Below are positions 24,310-37,873 of a stretch of DNA of 64,000 nt, piece after piece; the first letter of the stretch is position 1, and each line of letters starts with the position of its first letter. Origin of the DNA: Prostheceraeus crozeri (Eukaryota; Platyhelminthes; Polycladida; Euryleptidae); assembly GCA_907163375.1 (NCBI GenBank), contig CAJQUW010011499.1:118231-182230 (forward strand). Reading direction: 5' to 3'. The translations under genes and the position numbers were made by a program. The notes under the pieces are model-generated. The model ran no database searches, was not told the DNA's origin, and saw only the letters and a program-made list of their open reading frames with translations.

Positions 24310-26750
24310 CGAATCTGAAGAGAAGAGGATAAATCCGAACGACAGCGATCCAACAGTCGGATTTGGATTTGCAAAATTCCACTATGAATGTGTCCTAACT
24401 CAAAATGAATTCAGCAAGACCTGAATAAAATTACAATGCTTAACAATGTTGTCATCCGCTCACGATGAAGTCCATCTATTCGTTCGATTTACTGACAAAA
24501 AGTATTCTATTGACCCGATGCACTTGCGAGTATGTCATAAGAGTTACAAAATGCTCAATGCTCATTGGAAGACCATCGAGCCTGATGAATTACCATTTTG
24601 AAAACAACGTGAACAAGAAGTAAATATTGAGAATGTCCAGCGAAACGGTTAAATAAAAGACTTGTCGACTGGCTAATTAGTTCAAGCCTAAGCACAGCAG
24701 CCTCAGGTCACGATGCTGCGTTTCTTTAGGGAACAAGATATCCTGAAAAGCTAGACTTTTTTTGCGAACCAGACAATGGTTCACCGCCAATGGAGGATTG
24801 AGTTGCGTTTTGTTTTTTGTCTTCATCAAGAATATTGTGTTTTAATTTACCACGTTGTGTAATCATTAATTGAAAAATTTGAACACGGTCCTTCCTATCC
24901 AAGAAGGTCTGGCATTTGCCATTTTTTTACAATGTTTCCAGAACAGTGATTAGGGAAACTTTTAACTTCACATGTATAGGATTTGCTTGTCATAGACATA
25001 TTTTTGATTTCTTTTTATATCATTTTATTGTTTTTCAGAGCAACAAGGAAGTGAATAGTACAATTCAATTTAGAATAGTGTAACACATTCTGATGTATAT
25101 GATCAGAGAGTTGAGCAATCCAACAGATAAAAGATACATTGGAACACGGAACTTAACCAATTGAACACCAACTTGTTACCAAACACAAAGAGATTCCGCT
25201 ACTCTTAAGCGCTAATTCCTCTGTATACCGCTAATAAATTTTACCATCAGGGAAAGTTTATAATTGCCTTATATTATTTTGCTTGATACTACAATCACAA
25301 TTCCTATTATTTGATACTCTACAAACTAAATGAGGCCTGATGAATATCATATTAATTGGCTAAATAAATCCTAAATAATAAGAAATATTCCTTTTCATGT
25401 TAAACACAAATATAATTCGCTAGATCAAGAAGTGAATAACTTAACAGGATAAAATACTTGAGTATTAGGACTGCAGGCTCATTTTTTCGTCTATAAGTCC
25501 ATAGACTAATTTTAACAACAAAACTTATGGGTAAATATTATACGTAGGATAATTTACATTTAGACAGTATTACACTAATTACAGACAAATTATTTTGAAA
25601 CATTTTACTAGTGCCGAAAAAAGTGAGTTGAATGAACGTATGTGTTTTAATTTAAATTAATAATAAATTTGCAGCCGTTCTATTTGAACTAGCTCAATCA
25701 TATAATTTCAAAATATCAAAACATCATATAAGCAAATTTATGCTTCTAAATCAGATAACTACGTGGAAAGGAAAATCACCGATATGTACATGCTTAGTAA
25801 GGTCTACAACATACATGCATCTGCTGGGCATTGTTTCATGTGAAATGACTATGATGGAGTTCATGAATAGATCACACACACAGATGATCACACTAAGTTA
25901 CTAACTTCGAACTCACGCGCATCTCTACTCCCATTGTGTGTTTCGCCGACTGCTCTGCTCCTACTTTTCTCATCGAAAAAAGAAGACTGACAATTCAATG
26001 AATGAATCCATATTTGAATGCCAAAAAATGTCTCATCCTGGGAACTGGAAAATGATTGGCATTTTGGGAAAATTGAAGATGCACTTTGCCAAATAAAATT
26101 TCGCTAATTTTTCGGTTTTTGCCAATTGTTTCTTCCATCAAGCAGCAAAAAAAGCAAACTGCCGCTGTAATACTGATGTTCCGCGCCACTGAATACAGAA
26201 GATTCCGCGAAATACCGCTAGCGGCGAAATCTCCTTGCATTTGCTTGTTAGTAGAGACTGAGTGGTGTTTATAGATCCCATTACAAGAGGAGGGGTACCT
26301 TTTTTAGCAGAATAAAAACGAGACGACAATTAAGAAGAAAATGCTCCCTAACGAACAAGCACACCATTTTATATGCTTGTAATTGATATTGGATGAAGTG
26401 CGCAGTTTGTGGTTTGTTTCGTTTGTTTACAGTGTAATTTTCACAGAAGCATGTTTGTGGCTATCAGCTACATTTTAATATTTCTCATGTTGTCGCAATT
26501 TTTCCATAACTGATATGATCATATCGATTGAATTGAAAGCAACATTCAAACCGCTCTCATATGTGACTAAATTTTGCTATTCGAAATGCGATGGGAACAT
26601 TTTTGCGAAGTGCTTTTCATTAAGTTAAGGTTTCCAGACTCCTAGTTTCGTCCAATATAGCAGTGTAATCTCGATGACATCTAGTCAAAAAGAACGCTGA
26701 AATTCTCTCGTATGAATTCCTAGAGGTTTTCAAGCAGCATCTTCGAAGAC
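24310..26750. other. Gene-free stretch
   Basis: AT-rich DNA; only short frames, none recognised. Confidence 0.4.
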
Positions 26751-26755
26751 TCTTT

Positions 26756-26872
26756 TGAAACTTTCCAAGGATTTATTTATTATATATTTTATTTATTTTT
26801 AATATAAAAATATTTTAAAATATTATTTATTTTATTATATTTATTATTATTATTTTTTTTGAAACTTTCACT
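26756..26872. repeat. AT-rich low-complexity tract
   Basis: TTTATT/TAATAT-type low complexity. It is followed at 26875-27080 by loosely repeated GAACCTTTTGAAGTTC-like motifs in both orientations, a degenerate short-period repeat. Confidence 0.8.
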
Positions 26873-27080
26873 TTACTTTCAAGAACCTGCTAAAGGTTCT
26901 TCAGGAGCTCCTATTTAACTTGTACAGGCTTTATTTTATCTTTAAGAGCTCTTGAAATTATTAAAACATCTGCAATCATTCAAAGAACCATTTGAAGTTC
27001 TTGAACTTCTTCAAGAGCCATTATTTCACATTGAAGGAACATTCGAAATCATCCAAGCATCTTAATTTCAACTTGAAGAA

Positions 27081-29890
27081 CGATATGTGATATACTCCAA
27101 CAGTAGAAGAACTCGTAATATCTAGGATTAAATATATTAACATAGATCATGTTGGGATTCTTCAAAATAAAAGTTTATAGGTAATTTGTGCCGTTTATTG
27201 CTCATTATATTTATGCGCCATTGATTTCATGATGATATAGTAACCATTACATTACATATGCATCATTGACTGTTCTCTCTTTCCAGTGTTTTCAATATTT
27301 AATGACCATTTATCATTATTCTATCCCTTGTAAATATCATTTTGTATCACCGCATCATCGTACCTCATCATCTAGTTTTTCACTTTTCATTCATAACATT
27401 ATATCACCCCTTGTACAGCCATTTGAGATAATGAGCAAAATATTTCAACGCATTGACTAAAATTATAAACAAATACCATAATGAAAATTCCAGCAATTTG
27501 CTAAGTTATTGAATTTATATAGAGTTCTCTTTCAAAATCAGCGGGTTGGATGTCAATAAGAACTCAAGGTATGCTAATTCTGAGGTATTACTATTTTCAT
27601 CGAGAAGAAAACGAAAATGCGATCAATTCAATCTAAACTAGCATAATATCAATTCAGTTGAACACAACTCACTGTTTAACACCACCTTGTTCATAAGCAT
27701 CCACAGTTTCATAAAATAGTACATGCATTCGTCCTACTGTAATCATACAAAGCCAGCCGTTGTTCATATACCCACGTACTGAAGCTAGAAGTGTCAGTGT
27801 TAGTACTGTGCTTGAACAGCGTAAAGCTGATCTAGAGGCGGGGCCCATAATTCGCCTTCAATACAAGATTGGAAGTAAAACTATGTATGGGAGCAACAGT
27901 TAAAGAAAATGATAAAGTTTATAGTTAGGCATTCAAGCGCATTGTTTTTTTTGCAATATGAATGTATTATCACTTCTATTGTATTCAAAACTGATTTACG
28001 TGTTTCACAGAGTTTGCAACGCGGGATTTCGAAAAAGCAGTCTTTGATCTTCAATAGCCAATGGAAATATTTTGATATGTGAAGTTGCTTTTAGTTTAAA
28101 TCACTTCATCATCAAATATTGCGCAGATCTGTGATGGTGGGGAAAAAGGCATAAATCAACTTGGCCGTGAAACAATTAATGTTTCATATGTTCTCTACAG
28201 AGGATCTGCAATAAAGTTATCAGCGACTTATGGATCATGTGATCTGAGATTGTTAACTTTATCTTGGTCTTGTCTTCTTTTCTTTTATCATGACAGTACA
28301 AGGAAAATTGCAACACCAAACTCTGCAAAATTCTTTCTTTTAAGCATCCACTCTCTTTTGTAACATTATTCTGATAGAAGGAAAGACGAAGATTTCAACT
28401 TCGGTGTTTATACAGAAGTCTCATTTCCTTTCTCTATGAATGAAGTTTCAAAGCCCCTTCGACCGCCGTATTATCAGAACAAAATATTGTCTTTTACTTT
28501 ACAGAAAATTCCTTTTACAGACAAGCTCTCTTTGTTTTGTGTTGTTCAGATCCTATTATACCGTCTTGTTCCCTCCATCCCTTAGTCAATTCACTTGGGA
28601 GCGCATAACGAAGAGCATTGCCACAGTTTTTCTAACGACAAATACGTTCGTAATTTCCTAACTACACCGATTAGCGAAATTTCGACTTTCTTGTATTGCT
28701 ACTTTTTCCATGGAAGTTAGCAGTGTTAATTTGGTAATTGTTGCAAATGAGCAAGACCGGAATACAATTTAAGTGACCGGAAACATTATCCTGCAGACGT
28801 CAATTCATGACAAATGTTGATGGAGGTATGTTGGTGCCTTGCGTTGCACTAGAGGATTGGAAAGAATTGTTTGTAAGAAAATGATACTTAAATAGCTTCA
28901 GTTCGTGTCTTAACAGGTTGCAGATCAACTGATAATAACTCACAGGCAACCACAGACTTATATAGGTCGTCTCTTCTTCTGTTTGACTAGAAAGGAAACA
29001 TTGGAACATGTAGCGTCAATGAAATGGCACAATCTCCTGACTAAATACCATAGCAATCGAACAATGAGCAGCCAGTTCAACATTAAGCACACCAAATTGT
29101 GCGATGTCTTAGTGACTGTTATCAATCGGATCACACAGCAAGAGACACAGACGATGTCAAGTTCTACAGAGAAGTTTGTGAACGTTTTTTCGTGCGCCTG
29201 CTAACTTTTTTAATAATGATCGGAGGGTCCAACATTATCGAGAAAACTTTTGCGCAATGATCTGAATTCTTCGAATCTGAAGGAATCGTGGCGATCGGAA
29301 CATTTTGAAGGAATTCAGAGCAATTCGCAAGCGACGCACGACTATTTTTTCTATCTCTGCAAGGAATTAAACATTTCTTTTTGCCCACTTAATAGGTTCT
29401 TGCATGTGCCATCATTTTGAATCAGTTTGCACTTCTAGCAAAGTGATGCGGCTAATCAATATAATTCTGTGCGGGCAACGTACATGATTGATGCGACATG
29501 GCAATTATCAATGATCAAAGAGCCATGTCAAAGTAAGGCCACAGTAATCAAATGTCACACACTTTTGATGCGCATCTCGTATATATGAGTACTGGCCAAA
29601 TAATAGAATGGATCGATCCGACTTGCAATGAAGACGTCTCTGCGACCAACGTTCCTGCATTACTGACTAAATGACCAAACAACTCCTTGCAAAATTCATA
29701 AAATCTACAAAATCCTAGCAAGACCTTGCTCTTGATAAAATTTTGATAGAATCAGCGTAGGCCTAGGCAATACAATGCATTATCATCTGCTGCGCTAGAT
29801 ATTATTATGCACATGCCTGAATCTCTTTCTCGCCTCATGAATACTTCTCATCATGTATGACTCTCTACCAGAATATTATTTTGGTAGACT
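27081..29890. other. Gene-free stretch
   Basis: No recognised gene. Frames up to ~75 codons occur at 28440-28661 and 28983-29204 without similarity. Confidence 0.4.
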
Positions 29891-29893
29891 AAA

Positions 29894-30018
29894 GGTCCAT
29901 TCACATCGGACGCGGCTCGTCCTCATGCCTCCAGAATCTCGTTTAAACCCGCGCGTCTCTGTGTGAACAGCCTCAAAGGTTTCTTAAGGTTACACTCCGC
30001 ATTCGGAGTGAATGGAGG
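29894..30018. repeat. Imperfect palindrome, ~125 bp
   Basis: Ends GGTCCATTCACATCGGACGC and the inverse of TCCATTCACTCCGAATGCG pair imperfectly, around a GC-richer core. Possibly a very short MITE; no clear target duplication. Confidence 0.4.
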
Positions 30019-33000
30019 AACTTAAAGAACATTAAGGAGGAACTCGAAACTGTGGAATATCCTCTTTCTTGCGTAGTTTTTGATCAATGTCACAATGCGC
30101 GAAGAAAAAGGAATCAAGCTTCCCCCTTGTAGAAATAGAAATTGTGCTTTATAGAATTTTCTGTGAAGCAGACGTACGGTTCTGCACATGGTAGTTTTGT
30201 GACATTTTTCAATGCACTAACATTTCTATATGTCATTAGGTTTTCAACATTGGAATGCATCTGCAGCAATCAATCAGAGATAGCATCACTAATGTCACTT
30301 TCATTGGATCGTTGTTCAACATCAAGAAAGCAGCTGCCGATAACTCAATGATACAGTCATTTTACGATATTGTGAATACTTTTAAGAGTAATTCATTTTA
30401 ACGTATAGTCGCGTGACAATTGAGATATTTTCCCGAAAACCAGTGAATTTATTCTCCATTTACTTTTGCAATATATTCTTTGTCTCATCAATCAACAATT
30501 CGTAATGTCCTATTTTCATTTTCTGCACAGAGAGAACGAAAGATATATTTGTCATTTCCCACGAAGAACGGACAATTACGAAATTTGATAATGACGTCCA
30601 GTCTCCTTAACTTGACTGAATACTTATTAGGCCGATAAACGTAAATCCACTGTTTGTATATGAAAATTATAAATATGAGAAGACATTATGAGGAGATTGT
30701 TTTTCCTTTCCCATGTGGAAAATTTTCAGGAGGTTTATTATCCTGTCATTGTAATAACTTGTTCGTAAAATGTGCTTACTGTTGAAAGACCTCTGGCGGA
30801 TTGTGGATTTTTAATATTTTCAGAGTAATCAAATGATGTGACAGCTCCGTGACAGTTGTATCAAACTTATTGAGTTATTTGAATGAGTCTTTATAAGTCA
30901 TCATTCCATTGTTGTCTGTAAAGTCTTCAGTTTATTTGTAACCAAACAAACGGACAGGCGCGCTTCAATATTTGTGAAAATTCCTAATCTTCTAAAAGAC
31001 AATCTAACAAGCGTGAGAGCGTGCGTAAAGAAAACCAAACAACGTCAATTCGTTGTTGATGTGATCTTCAATGTCAGATATAGCCACTAACTTTACAGTC
31101 CTTTTAGATTGAGATCTGCAGCAAAGTTTTCAAAATCAACTCAACCCAAATGAAGCATGGCTTAGTTCATCAAATATGTTACACAATGGTGTCTAGAAAT
31201 GACACGTTTACCCCAAAGAATCAGTCGAGAATATAATGTGTGTAATTTGACACTGCTGCAAACTTTTGCTTCAATAAGATCTATTTCTTTGCAGATATAT
31301 GAAAAGCTTTGTTAGTATTTGTTTTCATAGCAATGATGATAATCAACAAGGATTTCCAAAATAGGTATTTTCCTGAATTCACAACGATTTACAAGCTTTT
31401 GGATAAAAATTTGTGAAAACAGCGTCAATATTGCACAATATATCAAAATATGAACACACCCAGATGATATACAAAAGTCTCTGTATAATATTAAGACTTA
31501 ATATTTCAAACGTAAGAGGGCTTAGTAATCATCATGCTGGAAGGCAACAACAATGTCTACTTGTGTGAAGGACAACAATAGTTAATCATCAGAAAAGTCT
31601 GTGACCGTAAAACCGCTTCGAAAATAATCGAAGATCTCAATTGAATTCAGAACTTTTGTACCAATTTCTCTTCTCAGAATATGAGAATCATTAAGATAAA
31701 GAATATAATTTTGAAGATCAGAAAATTCAACTTGATAATAATAATCATCACAATATTTGTCTAACTGTATACCATCAGTGAGCACATTATCTGATGAAAA
31801 CACAAGAATAAAAAAATGATGGAAAAGAATGGCATGCATCAAAAAACTTTCTAGCAAGTACATGTATAGTTGTACAGTCAAGAAAATTTTAGAGAGGGAA
31901 TTGAAAAACAATCCATTTAATAGTGCAGATCAAGTGAAAGTAAAGTGGGTTCACCTCATCAAAGAAATCAGACAACCGGATCTAGATTTCGAATGTGTGA
32001 AGCCTTGTTAATAGTGTTGTTAATATGAGTTCAGAGCAGAGCAGCACTTCAGAGCAGAAAAAGTGAAGACCAAAAAGAGAGAAAAGTGCATACACTTTCG
32101 ATAACATTTTTGCATCTGTTTGAATTTTATACCATAGGCTTTTGCACAATTTTCTTCTTTCCATCATCATTTGATAATGCAGCATTACCTCTAAAATTTC
32201 TAGGAATTTGTCAATAAAAACATTTAATAAAACCTTTTAGTAAGTTCTATCAGAACTTTAAAATTCCGCTTGACTTTACATTTCACTTGCTTCATATTGT
32301 CATTAATTATGCTTTTAAGCAAAGTTATTCGGTACTTGATGACGGCAAAAGTCCGATTAGGCTTTTCAGTGAAAAGTCGACATAGAAAAATAGCCAGCCA
32401 TTTGGATTTGAATCACTTAGAGCCATGTCATTTTGAGAAAACAATAAAACCATTGTCTAAATTTTGCAATCGAATCTGACGTCATCAATATCTCATTGAA
32501 ATTTAGGACAAGAGTCACAAGGTAGACTTTGGACCATGTGATGCTAATTAGTATTTGCCCAATTATAAAAAATTTTACAAAAAATTCATAATAAAAAAAT
32601 TATATGATAGTGTTTTTACATCTTTCTTCATATCTCTTGTTTCTCTTCAAGATACTCGCACATTTTTTATTTCATATCTTCTTTGTACAGTTTATGCTAC
32701 AACCTGCACACATTAGACTTAATGGATGATAAAATATATTCGATAAGGAGGGAAAATAGAGAGCTGTGTCTCCTTGTGAGATGTAGTTCATTTTGATGAA
32801 TGCAATCCCGTCAGTCATTATGTATGTCACTCATGTTTCAAGAAAGGCAAAATAACACATGGTAAAGTCAGGCAATTTCTCTAAGTTAATGTACTTTTAT
32901 CTGAGCATGGTAAAGACAAATGAACTTCGCTTGCTGAAGACAGGAAATGTCATCACAAAGGTTTGATGTTGTATGGACGTTTCTTCAGCAGATTAGTGCA

Positions 33001-33430
33001 ATGACAGTGAATTACTTGTACATCACATCCCTGCAGCATATCGGCTATGTATTCTACGCTAAAATCTATAGTTAGAAAATGCATTAATGATTCAGATTCA
33101 TACATGATGCCGATAATACAAGTGCATAAAATGTAAAAATAATACAAAAATCATGGGAATGTAGGAGTGCAGATCTTATTGGATTGCTGTATCAGGCCTT
33201 TAACAAAAATCGCTGTTAATCATCTTTTACTGACATCAGTGTCATTGTCACGTGAAGCAGAAGTCTGACATTGAATATCCTTGAAAAAAATCGGACTTTG
33301 TCTGAAAGTGCCAGAAAAATTGCCACCTCTAATAACAATGAGACAAACAACGGGTATGGGAAAAGTTGAAATTTGAATATTCATGCAGAGGGTGAGGGAG
33401 AAAGATAAAAGAGAGAAATGGAGGGTGCTT
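30019..33430. other. Gene-free stretch
   Basis: AT-rich. Two overlapping opposite frames at 31582-31911 (minus, 109 codons) and 31829-32011 (plus) are the longest; neither is recognised. Confidence 0.4.
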
Positions 33431-33431
33431 G

Positions 33432-33590
33432 AAATTATTTAAATTTCATAGTCTATTCAGATTATAAAAATGAATCCTTACTTACAAGTGCAACGCTAGG
33501 AAAACTTGCAAGTTTAATATAATCTTTAATAATAACATGGATTTTTGAGGTCAATAATGTACGACATTTGAGGGCGCGTTAGCGCCTAAA
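33432..33590 (+). repeat. Direct repeat, copy 1 (~155 bp)
   Basis: Shares with 33842-34000 the blocks ATGAATCCTTACTTACAAGT, GCAAGTTTAATATAAT and AACATGGATTTTTGAGGTCA. Copies are about 410 bp apart and about 85-90% alike by eye. Copy 1 ends in a perfect GGCGC-GTTA-GCGCC hairpin. Confidence 0.85.
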
Positions 33591-33841
33591 TACTTGATCG
33601 CCTGGTATTCTTTTAGACATAGTAGTACTCTCTCGATACTAGACTGACACAAGCGCGATGCATCAAACAATTGAAGACACTGATCAATAGGAAAACAAAG
33701 CTGACGGTATTCTGATCATCACCATCTATCAACACAACGCAAATGTAGGTCTACATGTACAGCATATCAGTCCACTGACATTATTATTACAGAGTCCACG
33801 GATAATGTACTGCTGTTTTTACCTACTTCACGGCCCCCTTT

Positions 33842-34000
33842 TGAAATGATTTAAATTTTGTAGTCTATTTTATATTAAGATTGTGGAAATGAATCCTTAC
33901 TTACAAGTGCAACGCTAACAAATTGCAAGTTTAATATAATGTTAAATAATAACATGGATTTTTGAGGTCAATAATGTAGGACATTTGATGTGGCGCCTGA
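33842..34000 (+). repeat. Direct repeat, copy 2 (~155 bp)
   Basis: Partner of the repeat at 33432-33590; same order of blocks, some indels. Confidence 0.85.
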
Positions 34001-36300
34001 AATAGAAGTCCTACATTTTTGCCCGAAAAAATCTATGTTAATACTGTGCGCAATTGAATGCTTTTTTGGGCAGATGTATGAATAGAAATATGGTTAAAAT
34101 CAGAGCTCAAAGAAGCGCAGGTCGGCGGGCTTAGTTCACGAGGACCAGCAAAAATGCAACAGGAAGTCCAAATTGCCCCTAGGATAGAAAAACATGAAGC
34201 CTAACTACACTACTCATATTTAGATGTCACACATTGCACAATATGCAAGCATCGAGCTAACGATTTAGTCAAATATGAATTCCTTGCATTCACAAATAAT
34301 GTTCTTGCGCTCTCATTCTCATGATTGTAAAGGTAGTAATATCTGGATATTTTTTAAAATCTCGATGTCTTAATGTTTTAATAGATTCACTTTCAAACGT
34401 ATCCTTACGCTCATGTAAAAGCGTAACATAAATGCTTCCTCTAAACCAAAAAGATCAACAATTTTCGGATGGGGGTAGATGAGAAATTTTTGAATGAAGA
34501 GTGATATCATGAAATGATGTTGGCGAATGATAAGTCATCACCAACAACACAAACATATCCAATTATATAGAACACTATGAAAGGATGAGTAGATTGTCAG
34601 CAAAAACAAACATAAAAATTGAAGGTTTAGATATTGTTTTCAAATTGAAAGAAATAAAGAAAGTAGCTTACAGAAGTGAGAGAATGAATGAAAAGAACAA
34701 TCTGAAAATGTGCGCCACATTTACAATTTACAAAGTAGATACTTGTAAGGCCACTGATCGGCAGTGGTTTGAGCCAAAGTCTAGGGGTCGGCTTCCTAAT
34801 GCAAGAAAGCATTTCTAACCCTTTTCCATCGCACAATACTCATATTTTAGTTGTGAAATATATCAGTAAGGACTTATTGTTCTCATTATCAATGCAGAGC
34901 GAATTATAAGAGGAATTTGCAAGCCTGGTAGGAAATCGACTTCAAGGGCAACGAAAGAATTATCTGTACTATAATAATTTAGAATTTATTTTGTTGACAT
35001 TGAGATATTGGAAAATTATTGGAAATCAGCAATTTGTGCTCTCCCAGTATAAATCAACAGCTGAGCGATGCAATCTTCAGAAGCTCTCTAGGAGATAGCT
35101 ATCAATACCCATTTCTAATATCCTGATGTCTTCCAATTTCAAAAACCGGTTCCTTTTGTCTCTATCTGTCTCTTTCTTTTTTCAAATTTAGACGCTGGAT
35201 TTCCCTAAATGCTTGAATAACGTGGACAGCTAAATTTTGCACCATGTGCTAAAACATCAAATGCTTCAGGGCGCTCTCGACTAGGGACTGATAATAAGAA
35301 GTCACTGTTAACGAGTTCGGATGTGGTTTCGGAAGAAATTGATGACAGTATTTTAAAAAATTGAAAAAAATCACTCTGATAGAAAACGTAAAATAAGAGC
35401 AAGGGAGATCACAGATCAATGTTACAGGGTCATTTTTTGTTTGCAACATATCGGCCGACCAGTTTTTGCAGCTCTATAGTATACATAATAATACTTTTTG
35501 CCTACAGCTTCATTTAAACTCATTGTTGGAACAGAAGTATTATGATACATTCATCATCTTCATATGAAATACAAAGTAGCTTATAAATATTCAAAATCAA
35601 ATATCATTTAAAATGTCTGATTATAAGCTTGAATATTTCAAGTACCGGCTAGCAATTTAATATAGACGTGACTGTTCAGGCTGCTGATATGAAACACACT
35701 GTGTGTAAAGAGGTATAGGGGCTCGGGACCGGCTGATTTGAAATATGTAAACATGTGCTGGCTTTTCAAAGCGCAATTATTACTCGCGTTCGCAAAAGAA
35801 ATTGCCACATCAATAATTTCGCTTTCAAGACTTGTTCTGTGTAAAACGGGGTGGTCTTAAAGTTCTATCCTAATCACCAATGTCTATCTAATTGATTTTA
35901 GCGCTCGTTGTGACAGATATGATTGCAAATTAAACTCGCTTGCGCATCAGCGTACTATTAAAGAAATTTCAAGTTTTAGAGGGCATCAAAGGATAACATC
36001 GTTAAAATCGGCGGTTCGGGCGCGGTCCGGTTATGATGCAAAAATCTAGACATGGTTTAGGTCTCACTCTGTTTTTATTTTCTCTGCTCCCACTCTGTTC
36101 GACTACCGCTCATTGTTTCTTGCTTTTGTCTTAGTGAGTGAAACTGCGTGAGTCAGTTACATAAAGAGGCAAAACTTTCTTCTCATCAAAATATGATAAT
36201 ATTTTCCGCTTCATACTTTTCATTATCACCATTATTGCGGCGTGTTTCTCCTTGAACATGATATTTTTCTGTCTTCGAATTTCGTGTCATTCTTTGGGAG
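34001..36300. other. Gene-free stretch
   Basis: AT-rich; frames to ~77 codons, none recognised. Confidence 0.4.
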
Positions 36301-36309
36301 TGAATCATT

Positions 36310-36492
36310 TTGAGCACTTATTTTCAGAAGAACATTAACGAGAGACGTTTGGGTCGAACTCCTAAATGCTACCATCTGCAGATTACGCTGTTTGAATTGT
36401 GGGAATATGGGTTTCGGGAACATAAAAGTGATTTCGCTCATGCAAAACGTACACCAGGTGAATACTTGGCAGCGATTGAATCACGTTTCTAA
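36310..36492 (+). CDS. Unrecognised coding-like frame
   Basis: An open frame whose first ~5 codons follow an acceptor-like TTATTTTCAG (about 36320-36330); the product from there is KNINERRLGRTPKCYHL... with mixed, protein-like composition. A CCAG/GTGAAT donor-like site lies near 36455. It may be an exon of an unknown host gene or of a decayed element. I recognise no domain. Confidence 0.2.
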   Translation: MSTYFQKNINERRLGRTPKCYHLQITLFELWEYGFREHKSDFAHAKRTPGEYLAAIESRF

Positions 36493-36637
36493 TCTTGTTC
36501 AAATCCTCGCATCATCCTGCAATACATAATTATCTTGATGACATCAAAGATACCATCACTAATGAAACTGATGCCGCCAGAAGATTAAATCATCTTTCTT
36601 TGTATGGCTATCATAGAAATCTTACTTGCATAACGTT

Positions 36638-36876
36638 TTTTTTTTTTAACACCAGAGGAACCCGCAGAAAAACGATGTTGTTCTTGTAAAAAACCCTTTA
36701 TCGAGGCCTTTCAGCCCGCCGCCGGCCATCGTCACAGCGCCGCGCGTTTTGACTGCCGCGGGCAGCTGGGCAGCTGAATCGATATAATTTTTTTTTTTTA
36801 CAACAACAATTTTTTTTTCGGGTTTTTTGGTGGTTAAAAAAAAAAAATGTCAAGCCAATTTCTTTTTTTCTTTTTT
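36638..36876 (-). mobile_element. Retroposed insert with 13-bp target duplication
   Basis: CTTGCATAACGTT occurs perfectly at 36625-36637 and again at 36877-36889. Directly inside the left copy is a poly-T run, the complement of a poly-A tail, so the insert was reverse-transcribed from an RNA on the minus strand by LINE machinery. The insert is GC-rich in the middle (about 36700-36780) and has further T/A runs. The RNA of origin is not recognised; on the minus strand it contains a short frame beginning MAGGGLKGLDKGFF. Confidence 0.85.
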
Positions 36877-36889
36877 CTTGCATAACGTT

Positions 36890-37106
36890 CATCAAAACAA
36901 TGAGAATCTTTCTCGGTGTGATTACAAATGCTTCTCCGAAATATCACTCACATTTCTATGTGCCGGAATGGAATTCCAAGAATGTATGTGTTAAGATGTC
37001 TTCAATCGAATACGAACATAATCCTTCCAAACATTTTGTAATGATGGATAAATCCAATGCGTGTGCAGCGAACAAAGACACTAAAATAACAATTTCTCTT
37101 CTGTAG
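36890..37106 (+). CDS. Unrecognised coding-like frame beside the insert
   Basis: Open frame MRIFLGVITNASPKYHSHFY... to a stop at 37104-37106, with ordinary protein-like composition. The frame 36480-36637 on the other side of the retroposed insert is in phase with it if the insert and one target-site copy are ignored, so the insert seems to have landed in an older open frame of ~125 codons. No family recognised. Confidence 0.2.
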
Positions 37107-37865
37107 CACTCTCTCTCCCTCGATTAAGCAGTCTGAATGTGACACGGCACTAAGATATGAATAGAGTAAGAGGAAAATTAATCTATGTTTAGTTATCAAC
37201 GTTGATGGAGCTGAATTCTCAGATAACCCTCCAAAGTGCAAGTATTTAATGTATTCAATATAAAGTAATGTAAATAAAGAGAGAGAGAGATGGACAGAAC
37301 TGGCTTGGTTAATATGCAATCATCACGTGCACTTTAATCATTTACTTGTACTTTATTGGTGCTTTCTTCCAAAAATAAACCCTTGAATTTTTTGAGAGAG
37401 AGAGAGAGACCACGCACTCATATTTGTGAATAGACCTGAATACTTTAGCTCAGGCCCTTAATCAATGCCTTGGCGGTATGGAGCACTTATTGCTGTGTAT
37501 GTACTTTTACATCCGTCATGGTTGATTTGTGTCAAAATCTAGAATTCGAATGAAGCTTTATGAAATTGAGTTAGATATCGTCAGAAGCTGAGAATGGTCT
37601 GCAATGCGTAATTTTTGGTAGTGGATAACTAAGCGATAACCATGTTTCTGATTGTTTCAAATTCTAAGGAAACCAGTTGATATGACAGAGAAACGAACGT
37701 AGTTATAATGTTTATTATCTTTCTAAATTTATTTTTTATTTATTTCAAAAATGCACTTATCCACATTGAACTACATTCTCGCTATCACCGCCGATCAGAA
37801 GCATGATAATATTACATACACATGATAGGAAGTGACCTGAAGACATATCATGCCAAAAATTAGTG
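37107..37865. other. Gene-free stretch
   Basis: Two short GA tracts (about 37278-37290 and 37395-37408). A segment at 37545-37660 resembles 40150-40250, an old dispersed repeat. Confidence 0.4.
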
Positions 37866-37873
37866 CTCTATAC

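Noticed and set aside
31582-32011. Overlapping opposite-strand frames of 109 and 60 codons
   Set aside because: AT-driven openness on both strands, no recognised similarity or splice context.
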